Shown: piece after piece, positions 17,159 through 25,708 of the stretch | How the letters are laid out: every line of letters starts with the position of its first letter | How positions within the stretch are numbered: position 1 is the stretch's first letter | From: Anaerolineae bacterium | GTDB taxonomy: Bacteria > Chloroflexota > Anaerolineae > 4572-78 > J111 | Length of the DNA stretch: 64,000 nt | Direction of reading: 5' to 3' | NCBI GenBank assembly: GCA_022071955.1 | Contig: JAJVIM010000025.1 | Coordinates: 62,001-126,000 of the forward strand | Made by a program: the position numbers and the translations under genes | Notes under the pieces: model-generated | What the model was told of the DNA's origin: nothing | The model's input: only the letters and a program-made list of their open reading frames with translations | The model's database searches: none

Positions 17159-17595
17159 AAGTCGTTACCCCACGGAAAAACGTGTCCATCCGTGCCCCGC
17201 GCAGCTTTCTCCCATTCCGCCTCCGTTGGCAGCCGCACCCGCCGGCTCCGGTTGGCTACCAAATCAACGATTTCCGACAGTTGGCCAGCGGCGAGGGGAA
17301 CTTTATTACTCGTGATTCGCCCATTTGCTAATTCGCGTATTTGCTGTTCCAACCAGCGACAGTAAGCCACGGCTTCAAACCAGCTCACGCCCACCACCGG
17401 CTGGTTGGGCCGGTTAAAATGGCTGTTGGCCCATTCCCGCGGCTCACGCCACATCCCCTGTCCAACATAATAGTCACGCACACCTGCAGTCAATTCCCAC
17501 CCATTCTCTTGATACCAGCGTTTGATGGGGTCTTCCCGCACGGCCGGGCTTTCTTTGGCTGCCCAGCCGGCGGCTGTCCACCAGCGCCGTTCCTG
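17159..17595 (-). pseudogene. FGE-sulfatase (SUMF1) domain, middle part after in-frame TAA, C-terminus lost
   Basis: After the TAA at 17596-17598 the same frame continues as QERRWWTAAGWAA, then PVVGVSWFEAVAYCRWLE, RLPTEAEWEKAARG and VFPWGND, the ordered motifs of the formylglycine-generating-enzyme/SUMF1 fold. The residue replaced by TAA is normally Tyr in the GGYxxRRWW motif. The domain stops after PWGND; the usual last third with the GNVWEW segment is absent. In NACHT proteins this domain is usually a C-terminal sensor or binding module, not an active enzyme. Confidence 0.75.
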
Positions 17596-19470
17596 TTAGC
17601 CGCCGGCCGCAACAAAATTATCAAACTCCAGATTGGTGACCGGATAGCGACCAATCCGGTACTTCGGCAGGTGGAGGGTGTGCGCTGGTGTCTCCCGTTC
17701 CATCCATTCTTCCCATTTAAATCCGGCTTGCTCAAGCTGTGGCCGGTCGCTGCCCAGCACAAACTCACCGGCCGGGATGGTGACCAGTTCGCCAAGGCGC
17801 GGGTCGCCCAGGTAGCCCAATATTTCACCGGCGGCAATCCGCACCCGTAGCGCCACCTCCGGCTGCTTGATAGTCGCCAGCAGAGCCTCAATGATCGCCT
17901 GACTGGTGGGCTGGCCAACCCTGGCCCCGCCTTCTACCAGGCAGCGGCCGGCCAGCACCGGGTTCACCGGGATTAACCGACGTAACAGCCGATCAGCATT
18001 TTCCGCCAGCAAGCCGGCGGCCAGGATGGTGGTTTCTTCCCAATTGGTAGGCGGAGGCGGGGGCAGCGGTTCCCAGCTTTCTTCGGGCCGCTCCCATGGC
18101 GGCATTTCACTTTCCAGCCACGGCCAGCGCCACAGCGCATTGGCATCAAGGCCGGACAGTTGGCTAAAACCCGACCAACCCGCCAGCTCAAGCCGCCGCA
18201 GTAGTTCGCTGGCGGCAAAATATTCCTGCAACAACTGGTGGTAAAACCGCACGCTGCTGCGGTCAACCGGCATTTCGATGAGGCTGGCGCTGGCGGCCAG
18301 CTCCAACACCTGATCGGCCGGGGCTGCTACCGGCGGCCAGTTGGGATCAGGCTGAACCGTGGCAGGCATCACCGCCTTCACCAGTTCGGTTTTGATGTGG
18401 GTGCCAAAGCCAGAGCGGCGTTGGGTTTCAAAGGCCATTACCGCCAGCGCCTGCTGCTGGATGTCCGCGTCAAGCCATTGGTCCGGCCGGCACTTGCCTT
18501 TGGCCCACTGGAACAGGAGTCGCGTGAAGCGGGCCATCAACTTGGCCCGGTTATTGTCCAGGTGTCCGTCTGCCAAAAACACCTGGATGATTATGGTCAG
18601 CAGGTACGGGTTGCGGGCCAATTCCAGCAACCGGCGCTGCTCACCGTGGTGCTGGCGCAGGGTATCCCGTAACCCATGCCATTTGGCCAGCAAACCCCGC
18701 TGCTCCAGTTCCTGCTCCAATTGTTCATAAAGTTGATCCCGTTCGGCCTGGTTCCCGGCCTGGTTGAGCTGCTGCCACAACTCGGCGCAGGTGTCGTCTT
18801 GGTGAACCATTTCGGCCACCAAAAACGCCTCAATCTGATCCTCGGTAAGCGGTAACACCTCAACCCGCTGCAAGCCGGTCAGTTCCTGGCCGTAATCCAG
18901 GACGCGGCACGTCACCAAAAAGCGATTACACCGCCCGGCCCAGCGGTCGATAAATTGACGCAGGGCCGCCGCCCGTTCCTTGAAGCCAGCCTGCGGCATC
19001 TCGTTGAGGGCGTCAAACAGCATGAACAGCCGGCCCTGTTCCAGGTAGCCTTCCAGGTTGGCGGCCAAATCCGACGCCCCCCAACGGCCGGTCTCTACCG
19101 CGCTGCCCCAACCCTCAAGGATAAAGGTTTCCGGGGTTAAACCCGGGCCAAACTCGCTCAGGCACAGCGGCAGGGGGAGTTGGCCTCCCATCCCGGCCTT
19201 CCCTCCAGCGGGAGGAAGGGGATTTTCACCGGCCAGTTGAAAGGCCAGGTGGTTGAGCGCGGTGGTTTTGCCGCTGCCGGGGTCGCCCAGCAGAATGATG
19301 CAGCGGTAACGCTCGGTGGCTTCGCGCAGGCTGTTCAGCCGCACCCGCTTCACCTCCTGACCGCGCACCTGCCATTCATCCAGGTTGGGCATCGTCTCGT
19401 TGGCGGCCAGCCGTTCGGCCACCGCCGCCAGATCGAAACCCTCCGGCTCAGGGGGCGCAGCGGATTGTTC
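17596..19470 (-). pseudogene. NACHT NTPase domain with repeat region and start of FGE domain
   Basis: This frame follows the TAG at 19471-19473 without a shift. It contains Walker A (LLGDPGSGKTT), Walker B with the NACHT-style acidic tail (LFMLFDALNEMP), a sensor region (RFLVTCRVLDY), the winged-helix/superstructure region, and YHQLLQEYFAA near the C-side, typical of NACHT proteins. A HEAT-like helical segment and the start of an FGE domain (LVTIPAGEFVLGSDRP) follow. It stops at TAA in the motif FVAAGG. Such proteins are known or suspected antiviral sensors of the STAND class. No ribosome-binding site supports an independent start at the GTG at 19422. Confidence 0.75.
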
Positions 19471-19866
19471 CTAACTATCGGCAACCAGCTCTACAAAAAT
19501 GTTAGCCGGCTTGGCGTATTTGGCGCGTACCCGCTGCAAACAGGCTTGCTCGTGGCTGGGCAGCTCGCTGAGCTGCTGATCGAGTTGCGCCAGCGCGGCG
19601 CGGGTGGCGGCGGTGTAGACGGCGTCCAGATACGGCAGCGCCCACTCCAGCGTGCGGCGCAGAGCCGGCAGGCTATGTTGCGGCAAGGCATGCCCCAGTA
19701 CCGTCTCGATGGGCACGATGTTGAGGGTCACACTTCCAATCTCGATGTTGTCCTGCCCCACAATTTTGGAGCCGTGGATGCCGCCGGACACATTGCCAAT
19801 GGTCACGCTGCTGCGGCTCGGCGGCGCTGGCGCTGCCGGAGGCGGGGCGGCCAGGCTCAAGGCCGG
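19471..19866 (-). pseudogene. Linker/effector-associated segment between protease and NACHT domains
   Basis: This is the 131-codon stretch between TGA (19867-19869) and TAG (19471-19473), in the same frame as both neighbours. It begins with a Pro/Ala-rich linker, then SVTIGNVSGGIHGSKIVGQ, a Gly-rich beta-repeat linker common in Chloroflexota and cyanobacterial NACHT proteins. A helical segment with ALAQLDQQLSELPSHEQACLQ follows. It probably joined the protease to the NTPase in the ancestral polypeptide. Confidence 0.6.
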
Positions 19867-20457
19867 TCAGGCCGCTTGCAGCCGTTCGGCGGGGATGATG
19901 AAGCAACTGTCGCGATGCCGGCCGCGGGCGTCGGGATCGGCTGTGGCCAGCACTATGCCGACAACTTGCCGCCGCTGCGGGTGCCAGGCCGGCCCGCCGC
20001 TATAACCGCCGGTTATTTCCGGGCTGCGCAGCAGCAGCACCGGCGCGCCGTGGTCCAACGTGGTCGAGCCAATCAACTCGCCCCGGCCCGGCAGACCGCC
20101 GGCCGGGTTCAAATCGGGGAAGCCGTAACTTTCCAGCGCTTCGCCGGCCAACCCGGTGGTGACGCCCAATGGCAGCGAAGTTACACCTGCCGGCAACGGC
20201 GCGGTCAGCCGCAATATGGCAATGTCTTCGCCGGCGGGCAGGGGATCGCGCCAGCCGGCCGGTTCAACAATGGCGGCGGACTCGCTGCCGGTGGCGTGGA
20301 AAACAAGGCGCACGGTCTCGCCCGGACCGCTGCCGGCGGCTGCAATCACGTGGGCGCAGGTCACCGCCAGCGAGTCGCTCAGCACAAAGCCGGCGCCGGC
20401 GGTGAGACCGTGGGGGGTAACAATGCGGATGATAGCGGTGGTCAGGTTAGTTGTCAT
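19867..20457 (-). pseudogene. Trypsin-like serine protease domain (effector of the NACHT system)
   Basis: This 196-residue S1-like peptidase domain has the His region LAVTCAHVIAA, the Asp in EDIAILRL and the nucleophile in TGGYSGGPAWHP, so the catalytic triad is complete. There is no signal peptide, so it acts in the cytoplasm, as expected for an effector released by a sensor NTPase. It ends at TGA, after which the same frame continues into the linker and NACHT segments. It could still be made as a free domain. The start is the ATG at 20455-20457. Confidence 0.75.
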
Positions 20458-20588
20458 CGGTCAACTCACGGGTGGTTGGCAAATTTAGGGTTGACCGGCA
20501 GACAGGGTTGGGGTAACAGACAGGGTTGGGGTAAGATGAAACAAGGTCGACGACATCTGGGCGCCTCTGTCCCGGTCAACATCATAGC

Positions 20589-20615
20589 ATACCCCTCGAT
20601 GCAAGCGAGGGGTAT
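20589..20615. terminator. Hairpin with 10-bp arms
   Basis: ATACCCCTCG (20589-20598) pairs with CGAGGGGTAT (20606-20615) around a 7-nt loop, followed on the plus strand by TTATTTTG. No plus-strand gene ends just before it, so its role is unclear. Confidence 0.4.
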
Positions 20616-20630
20616 TTATTTTGTTCAGTA

Positions 20631-20647
20631 TATCACGAGTCGTGATA
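20631..20647. promoter_or_regulatory. Perfect 17-bp palindrome, possible operator
   Basis: TATCACGA-G-TCGTGATA lies 51 bp upstream of the integrase -35 box. The form and size fit a dimeric helix-turn-helix repressor site. No such regulator gene remains nearby. Confidence 0.45.
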
Positions 20648-20697
20648 CAAAAACAACGTGCCTGGCAAGATAACCCTGCCTGATAAGGGATATTATC

Positions 20698-20727
20698 TTG
20701 ACAAACGTCCTCAAAATTTGCTACGGT
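20698..20727 (+). promoter_or_regulatory. Probable integrase promoter
   Basis: TTGACA (20698-20703), 18-base spacer, TACGGT (20722-20727), 33 bp before the integrase start. An inverted repeat, CAAGATAA (20666-20673) and TTATCTTG (20693-20700), overlaps the -35 box; CAAGATAA occurs again at the gene start. Confidence 0.5.
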
Positions 20728-20759
20728 GGGGAGCAAAATCGGGAGGTTAAGCCCCTAAA

Positions 20760-21611
20760 ATGTGGCAAGATAATTTTTTACACCATCTTTCTGAGCAGGG
20801 TAAGAGCCGACTTACTATCAAACAATACCGCCTGGCGTTGACTCATTTTGCCCGCTGGCTGGAGCAAAGCTACGCCGAAGCATTTGATCCCGTTGCCGTG
20901 CTACCCCGCGACGTGGCCGACTGGAAAACCTACCAGCAAACCGTCGAGCGGACCGCACCGGCCACCGTCAACCAGCGACTGACCGCGCTTTCACGTTTTT
21001 TTCAATGTACCAACCCCACCACCACAGTGAAACAGCTCCGCATCGAACAAGCCGCGCCCAAAGCCCTTAACAAGAAACAGACCCGCCGCTTGCTGCGCCA
21101 GGTAGAGCGGGAAGGCAATCTGCGTGATATAGCCCTGGTTACGCTACTGCTGGAAACCGGCCTGCGCATATCTGAGGCGCTGGCCCTGACCACGGCTGAT
21201 CTGCCGTTGAGCGAGCGCAGCGGCACGGTCACGGTCAGGTGTGGTAAAGGTGGGCAGCCGCGTACCGTGCCGCTTACCGCCGAGGCTCGTCGAGTGCTAC
21301 AGGATTATCTGCAATCAGTACCGATTGTTGAATTGACCGCGGAGGGGTTATGGACCGGCCAGCGAGGCGTGCTGAGAGATGCGGCCGGGGTGTACAAGCT
21401 ACTCAAGGCGTATGCTTTTCGTGCCGGCCTTGACCCCATCTTGGTGACACCTCATGTGCTACGCCACACGTTTGCTACCCGCTACCGGGAGCGCAACCCC
21501 GGTGACCTGCGCGGTCTGGCCGCGTTGCTGGGGCATCGCTCACTGGACACGGTGATGATCTACACCCAGCCCACAGCCGAGGAGCTGGCCCGCCGGCTGG
21601 AAACGGCGTAA
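20760..21611 (+). CDS. Tyrosine recombinase (XerC/D-like integrase)
   Basis: This 283-residue site-specific recombinase has an N-terminal SAM-like core-binding domain (about 1-90: FLHHLSEQGKSRLTIKQYR). All catalytic residues are in order: Arg in ETGLRISEAL, Lys in CGKGGQPR, His-x-x-Arg in HVLRHTFATRY, His in LGHRSLDTV and the nucleophile Tyr in MIYTQP. It appears intact, unlike its neighbours. It may be a mobile-element integrase or a stand-alone Xer-like protein. Its place in the zone of broken defence genes and 4 kb from a tRNA suggests an island relic. Confidence 0.9.
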   Translation: MWQDNFLHHLSEQGKSRLTIKQYRLALTHFARWLEQSYAEAFDPVAVLPRDVADWKTYQQTVERTAPATVNQRLTALSRFFQCTNPTTTVKQLRIEQAAPKALNKKQTRRLLRQVEREGNLRDIALVTLLLETGLRISEALALTTADLPLSERSGTVTVRCGKGGQPRTVPLTAEARRVLQDYLQSVPIVELTAEGLWTGQRGVLRDAAGVYKLLKAYAFRAGLDPILVTPHVLRHTFATRYRERNPGDLRGLAALLGHRSLDTVMIYTQPTAEELARRLETA

Positions 21612-21695
21612 CTTTACGAAAGTGCGTTGGATTCTGCTGAACCTTCAGTAAACAGTGTTACCCAAACGTGCTAAAATTGATGCGTCAAAAATAAA

Positions 21696-21722
21696 AAAAG
21701 CCCCGATTTGAGCGGGGCTTTT
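21696..21722. terminator. Bidirectional Rho-independent terminator
   Basis: AAAAGCCCCG (21696-21705) and CGGGGCTTTT (21713-21722) form a 10-bp stem with a 7-nt loop and A/T tracts on both sides. It ends the integrase transcript. Confidence 0.8.
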
Positions 21723-21776
21723 ATTCCCGACCAGGCAGTGGGCGCCCAATCGGAATCTGTGGGGTATTGTATACAC

Positions 21777-21812
21777 AACGCGCGGCCCGGTCAATCCCGG
21801 CGCGCGTTTTTT
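21777..21812 (+). terminator. Second GC-rich hairpin with T-run
   Basis: AACGCGCG (21777-21784) pairs with CGCGCGTT (21801-21808), with additional GGCCCGG/CCCGG pairing inside and a T-rich tail. It lies just before the truncated effector-associated ORF. Confidence 0.6.
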
Positions 21813-21825
21813 GTTTTGTGACATC

Positions 21826-22134
21826 ATGGCCGCTTTCAAACAGACTCTCAGCCGTCTAACCGAAAACCTGCAAATTCTTCGCGAGCGCGAAGCCAAATAC
21901 GCCGGCAACGCGCCGATTGACCTGCTCAACCAGATTGAGGATCATCACCGGGCCATCAAACTGACCGAGCAGGCCCGCGTCGGCCAATTGCCCGAATTCG
22001 ACTGGCGCGATCAACTGCGCCCGCTGCTGGTGAACATCCGCGACCGCAGCGAGCAATCGCCGGAAACCTGTGGCGTGACCATCGGTGATGTGTCGCCGGG
22101 CGAGACATCACCGCCGGCGGCGATTGGGAAGTGA
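21826..22134 (+). pseudogene. Truncated effector-associated-domain protein (NACHT/STAND N-terminus)
   Basis: About 103 residues from the ATG at 21826: a helical domain (AAFKQTLSRLTENLQILRERE, then NAPIDLLNQIEDHHRAIKLTE and DWRDQLRPLLVNI) of the type that precedes beta-repeat linkers in Chloroflexota NACHT proteins. The linker starts as GVTIGDVS but then leaves frame; in the next frame the expected AGRDITAGGDWEV follows at once. A frameshift at about 22095 therefore truncates it, and no NACHT domain remains downstream. It is a second, separate conflict-gene relic. Confidence 0.6.
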
Positions 22135-22212
22135 CCACCCCAAGACACAGCAGGTACGATACCTATTAGATCAAGTCATAAGTCAAATCTCTCCTGACTT
22201 TGAAGGTGCCCC

Positions 22213-22733
22213 ATGACCCCCGAACAACTCGCCCGCCAAAACATCGACCGCCTGCTGGTGCAGGCCGGCTGGGAGGTGCAGGACACCGCGGCGATGACCC
22301 TGACCGCCGAGGCGATTGCCGTGCGGGATTTTTGCTGAAGACCGGCTTTGCCGATTACCTGCTGCTGGTCGATGGCCAGGCCATTGGCGCGGTGGAGGCC
22401 AAAAAGGCCGGCACCACTCTCATCGGGGTGGAGCCGCAGAGCAAGAAGTACGGCGAGGGACTGCCCGACCTGCCCCCGGCCTGGCACAAGCCGCTCCCCT
22501 TTCTGTACGAGAGTACCGGCCACGAGACCCGCTTCACCAACAACCTCGACCCCAAACCGGCCAGCCGCCGTGTTTTCACCTTTCACCGCCCGGAGACGCT
22601 GCGGGCTTGGGTGGCTGCGGCGCAAAATCCGGTTGTGATTCACAAGGTTGATGTTGGTTCCAGGACTCTACCCCCTCAGTCCCCCCTGCCAGGGGGGAAG
22701 CAGCAAAGCCCTCCCCCTCGCAGGGGGAGTTAG
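22213..22733 (+). pseudogene. hsdR: Type I restriction enzyme HsdR, N-terminal fragment with frameshift
   Basis: From the ATG at 22213 the sequence reads as the HsdR N-terminus (PEQLARQNIDRLLVQAGWEV). A lost T in a run of five at 22329-22333 shifts the frame, and homology resumes as FLLKTGFADYLLLVDGQAIG and AVEAKKAGTTLIGVEPQSKKY. This is the nuclease domain with its Asp and the E-x-K motif (VEAKK). The homology stops at about 22650, and a GC-rich repeat then leads to a stop. The helicase motor, some 800 residues, is missing, so no restriction activity is expected. Confidence 0.8.
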
Positions 22734-22740
22734 AGGGGGG
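22666..22740. repeat. GC-rich double-hairpin repeat
   Basis: Two adjacent palindromes, CCCCCCTGCCAGGGGGG (22681-22697) and CTCCCCCTCGCAGGGGGAG (22711-22729), lie inside CTCTACCCCC and TTAGAGGGGGG flanks. It replaces the remainder of hsdR and resembles the sequence inside hsdS at 23505-23665. Confidence 0.65.
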
Positions 22741-22749
22741 TGAATCCCG

Positions 22750-24359
22750 ATGACCGACCGCCACCCCCTGCCTCCTAACTGGGTTTGGACGACTTTTGAA
22801 GAAGTAGCAGAAATTCAATCCGGCGCAGGTTTCCCCAAAAAATATCAGGGGCAAAGTTCTGGTGATTTTCCGTTTGCCAAAGTTGGCGACATTTCAAATG
22901 CGGTAAAAAATAATTCAAGCATTCTCGATAGTGCAGAAAACTTTGTTTCAGCAGATGTGGCTAAAAAACTTGGGGCAAAAGTTTTTCCACCTGAATCAAC
23001 CGTATTTGCGAAGGTTGGTGAGGCTGTCAGGCTTAACCGCCGTGCGTTTGTGAAAACTGCATTGCTTGTTGACAACAATGTGATGGGCTTAATCCCTTTT
23101 CAGCAAGCCCTTAACCCAAAATTTCTGTATCATTTATGCACACGGTTGACCTCTATGACCTTTCGCGGGCCACGACCGTACCGTCAGTTCGTAAAAGTGA
23201 CGTAGCAGAAATCGAACTCCCCCTCCCACCCCTGGCCGAACAGCGCCGCATCGTTGAGGCCATCGAGACGCAATTCACCCGGCTGGAGGCGGGCGTGGCC
23301 GGGCTGGAGCAGGTACGGGCCAAACTGCGCCGCTACCGGACCGCCGTGCTCAAAGCCGCCTGTGAGGGCCGCCTGGTCCCCCAAAACCCCGGCGACGAGC
23401 CCGCTGCCAACCTGCTGGCCCGCATCCTCACCGAGCGCCGCCAACAGTGGGATGGTCGCGGCAAGTACAAAGAACCGGCAGCGATTTCGCCAGCAGCGAT
23501 TTCGCCCCCCACTAACTCCCCCCGCCGGGGGGAGAACCAAACCCAAACCGCTTCCTCCCCGGCAGGGGCCAGCGCTTCCCCCCCGGCAGACGCCAGCGCT
23601 TCCTCCCCGGCAGGGGCCAGCGCTCCCCCCCCCGGCGGGGGGGACCGAGGGGGGCGATTGCCGCAACTGCCGGTCGGTTGGGTGTGGGCGAGTTTGGATC
23701 AACTGCTTCGTGAGCCGCTGAGAAATGGTCACTCTGCAAAGGCTTCCAAAACTGACGATGGTGTCAGAACACTCACACTCACCGCTGTTACTCTTGGTGA
23801 CTTCTCGGTAACAAACACAAAACTTACGGGCGCCGATCCTACAAAAGTTGAGGATTTGTGGATTCAACCGGGTGATATTTTTATCGAAAGATCGAATACT
23901 CCCGAATTGGTAGGCACAGCGCAGCTTTATCGAGGACAACCCAATTTTGCAATTTTTCCTGATTTATTGATTCGTGCCCGGATAACGAAGAAAATCCTCA
24001 ACACTTATGTTGAAATTATCTTGAAAGAAGATAAAACTCGGGCGTACTTTAAACGTTCTGCACAAGGTATTTCTGGCACAATGCCAAAGATTAGCCAGCC
24101 AATCATTGAAAATCTTATTATCCCCCTCCCCCCCCTCGCCGAACAGCGGCGCATCGTGGCCGAAGTCGAGCGGCGGCTGTCGGTGGTGGCGGAAGTGGAG
24201 GCGGCCATTGAGGCCAATCTGCGGCGGGCGACGCGGCTGCGGCAGGCCATCCTCAAAAAAGCCTTCGCCGGGCAGCTCGTCCGTCAAAACCCGGCGGATG
24301 AGCCGGCCTCGGCGCTGCTGGCGCGGATCAAATCGGCGCGGGGTAAATCCGTGGTATAA
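22750..24359 (+). pseudogene. hsdS: Type I restriction-modification specificity subunit HsdS, frameshifted
   Basis: Two target-recognition domains are present, each ended by the conserved helix start LPLPPLAEQRRIV or IPLPPLAEQRRIV and a long coiled coil. The first begins PPNWVWTTFEEVAEIQSG, the second LPVGWVWASLDQLL. At about 23136-23150 one base is missing: frame 1 ends the TRD at KFLYHLCT and the second frame resumes at VDLYDLSRATTVPS. The linker between the halves is a Pro/Ser/Ala-rich insert of about 60 residues made from DNA repeats. The subunit would need both its frame and an HsdM partner, and both are broken here. Confidence 0.8.
23550..23621 (+). repeat. Three tandem 24-bp repeats inside hsdS
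   Basis: Units at 23550-23573, 23574-23597 and 23598-23621; units 1 and 3 are identical and unit 2 differs at four positions. Each encodes eight residues (ASSPAGAS or ASPPADAS), so copy-number change keeps the frame. Flanked on both sides by G/C-tract palindromes. Confidence 0.85.
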
Positions 24360-24378
24360 TACCGGCACGGAAGACAAA

Positions 24379-24474
24379 ATGACCTACCAACAGTTAGTGA
24401 CCGAAATTGAAAAACTGCCGCTGCCGGAACAGTTGTCGCTGCTGGAAACGCTGGCCCGGCCAACTCATCGCTGA
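24379..24474 (+). pseudogene. Short fragment of an unrelated small protein joined to hsdM
   Basis: The ORF MTYQQLVTEIEKLPLPEQLS continues to LLETLARPTHR. It resembles the N-terminus of small antitoxin-like proteins that begin with a helix of the type LPxxEQLxLLExL. It then overlaps out of frame with the point where HsdM homology begins, which marks a deletion junction. Confidence 0.4.
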
Positions 24475-25454
24475 TCCCGCCGCCGGCACCGGCGGTTTTC
24501 TGCTGGCTGCTCACGACTATATCCGCAGCCATCACCGGCTCGACCGCGACCAGCGGCAGCACCTCAACCACGACACCCTGCGCGGCTGGGAAATTGTAGA
24601 GAACGCGGCCCGGCTGTGCGTAATGAACCTCTACCTTCACGGCATCGGCCTTAACGGCGGCAGCAGCCCCATCCACGTCGATGACAGCCTGGCCGCCGCC
24701 CCCGGCGACAAGTTCGATATGGTACTGACCAATCCGCCCTTCGGTAAAAAGAGTAGCGTCACTTTCATTAACGAAAAGGGCGAAAAGAAAACCGAAACCC
24801 TGACCATTGAGCGCCAGGATTTCTGGACGACCACCAGCAACAAACAACTCAATTTTGTGCAGCACGTCTACAATATGCTCAAAATCGGCGGCAGCGCGGC
24901 TATCGTTGTGCCGGATAACGTGCTGTTCGAGGGCGGCGCGGGTGAAACGGTACGCCGGCGGCTGTTCCACGCCTGCGATGTCCACCCTGCTGCGGCTGCC
25001 CACCGGCATCTTCTATGCCCAGGGGGTTAAGGCCAACGTTCTCTTTTTTGAGGTGCGCGGTGAGGCCAAAGAGCCGGCCACCCGCGACCTGTGGATTTAC
25101 GACCTGCGCACTAACATGAACTTCACCCTCAAACAAAACCCGCTCACCTTTGACGATTTGCAGGACTTTATTACCCGCTACCACCCGGCCAACCGGCATC
25201 AACGCACCGCCACTTACAGCGAAGCCAACCCCGAAAGCCGCTGGCGGTGTTGCAGTTATGACGAGCTGGCCGCCCGCGACAAGCTCAGCCTTGATATCTT
25301 CTGGCTGCGCGATGAAAGCCTGGAAGACACCGCCAACCTGCCCGACCCCGACGTGTTGGCCAGCGAAATCGTGGAAGACCTCGAAGCCGCCCTGGAACAA
25401 TTCCGCGAAATTGCGGCGGAGTTGGGAGATGTGGGGTATTTTTTGGCGGATTAA
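24458..25454 (+). pseudogene. hsdM: Type I modification methylase HsdM, N-terminally truncated and frameshifted
   Basis: Homology begins at GQLIADPAAGTGGFLLAA, the SAM-binding motif I, and continues through the catalytic NPPF motif (MVLTNPPFGKKS) and VPDNVLFEGGAGE. At about 24980 two bases are missing, and the C-terminal part (LLRLPTGIFYAQGVKANVLFF, ending GYFLAD) lies in the next frame. The N-terminal helical domain of about 150-200 residues is absent. The catalytic core is recognisable but the gene cannot give a normal subunit. Confidence 0.8.
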
Positions 25455-25557
25455 AAATTCAGAACGTCATTCCGGCCAACGTAATCAGAATATTCACCGC
25501 TTAACAACCTTGACGCAAGCTAACTCTGTGGTAAACTCTGCTTTAGAAATACGGCTT

Positions 25558-25633
25558 GCCCCCGTAGCTCAGAGGATAGAGCAGAGGTTTCCTAAACCTT
25601 GTGTCACAGGTTCGACTCCTGTCGGGGGTACCA
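25558..25633 (+). tRNA. tRNA-Arg (anticodon CCT), CCA encoded
   Basis: A 76-nt cloverleaf: acceptor GCCCCCG with CGGGGGT, D-stem GCTC/GAGC, anticodon stem GAGGT/ACCTT around loop TTCCTAA (anticodon CCT), T-stem ACAGG/CCTGT with loop TTCGACT, discriminator A and genomic CCA. It marks the right border of the broken defence genes; no duplicated tRNA 3' end was found that would define an attachment site. Confidence 0.95.
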
Positions 25634-25708
25634 ACCTTACCAGCAAAGCGAAATCCAACCGGGTTTCGCTTTTTGTTGTGGGCAAATTTTTTACAGGGAG
25701 AATTTTTT

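Larger units (their letters stand above)
20458..20759. other. Intergenic region with tandem repeat and palindromes
   Basis: It holds an 18-bp tandem duplication (CAGACAGGGTTGGGGTAA at 20499-20516 and 20517-20534), a hairpin at 20589-20615, a 17-bp palindrome at 20631-20647 and an inverted repeat at 20666-20700 that overlaps the integrase promoter. No gene is seen. Confidence 0.6.

Noticed and set aside
19867..19869. TGA after the protease domain as a selenocysteine codon
   Set aside because: It lies in an Ala/Pro-rich linker with no Cys in a redox motif and no nearby hairpin; two other stop types follow in the same frame.
19180..20673. Long plus-strand ORF of 497 codons opposite the NACHT/protease gene
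   Set aside because: Composition is repetitive Gly/Gln/Arg with no domain, and the minus strand carries clear catalytic motifs.
23505..23665. CRISPR-like array in the repeat-rich hsdS segment
   Set aside because: The repeats are three adjacent 24-bp units without spacers and are part of a coding frame.
25558..25633. tRNA-Arg as a mapped attachment site of the island
   Set aside because: No second copy of the tRNA 3' end was found in the 16-25 kb region, so attL/attR cannot be defined.
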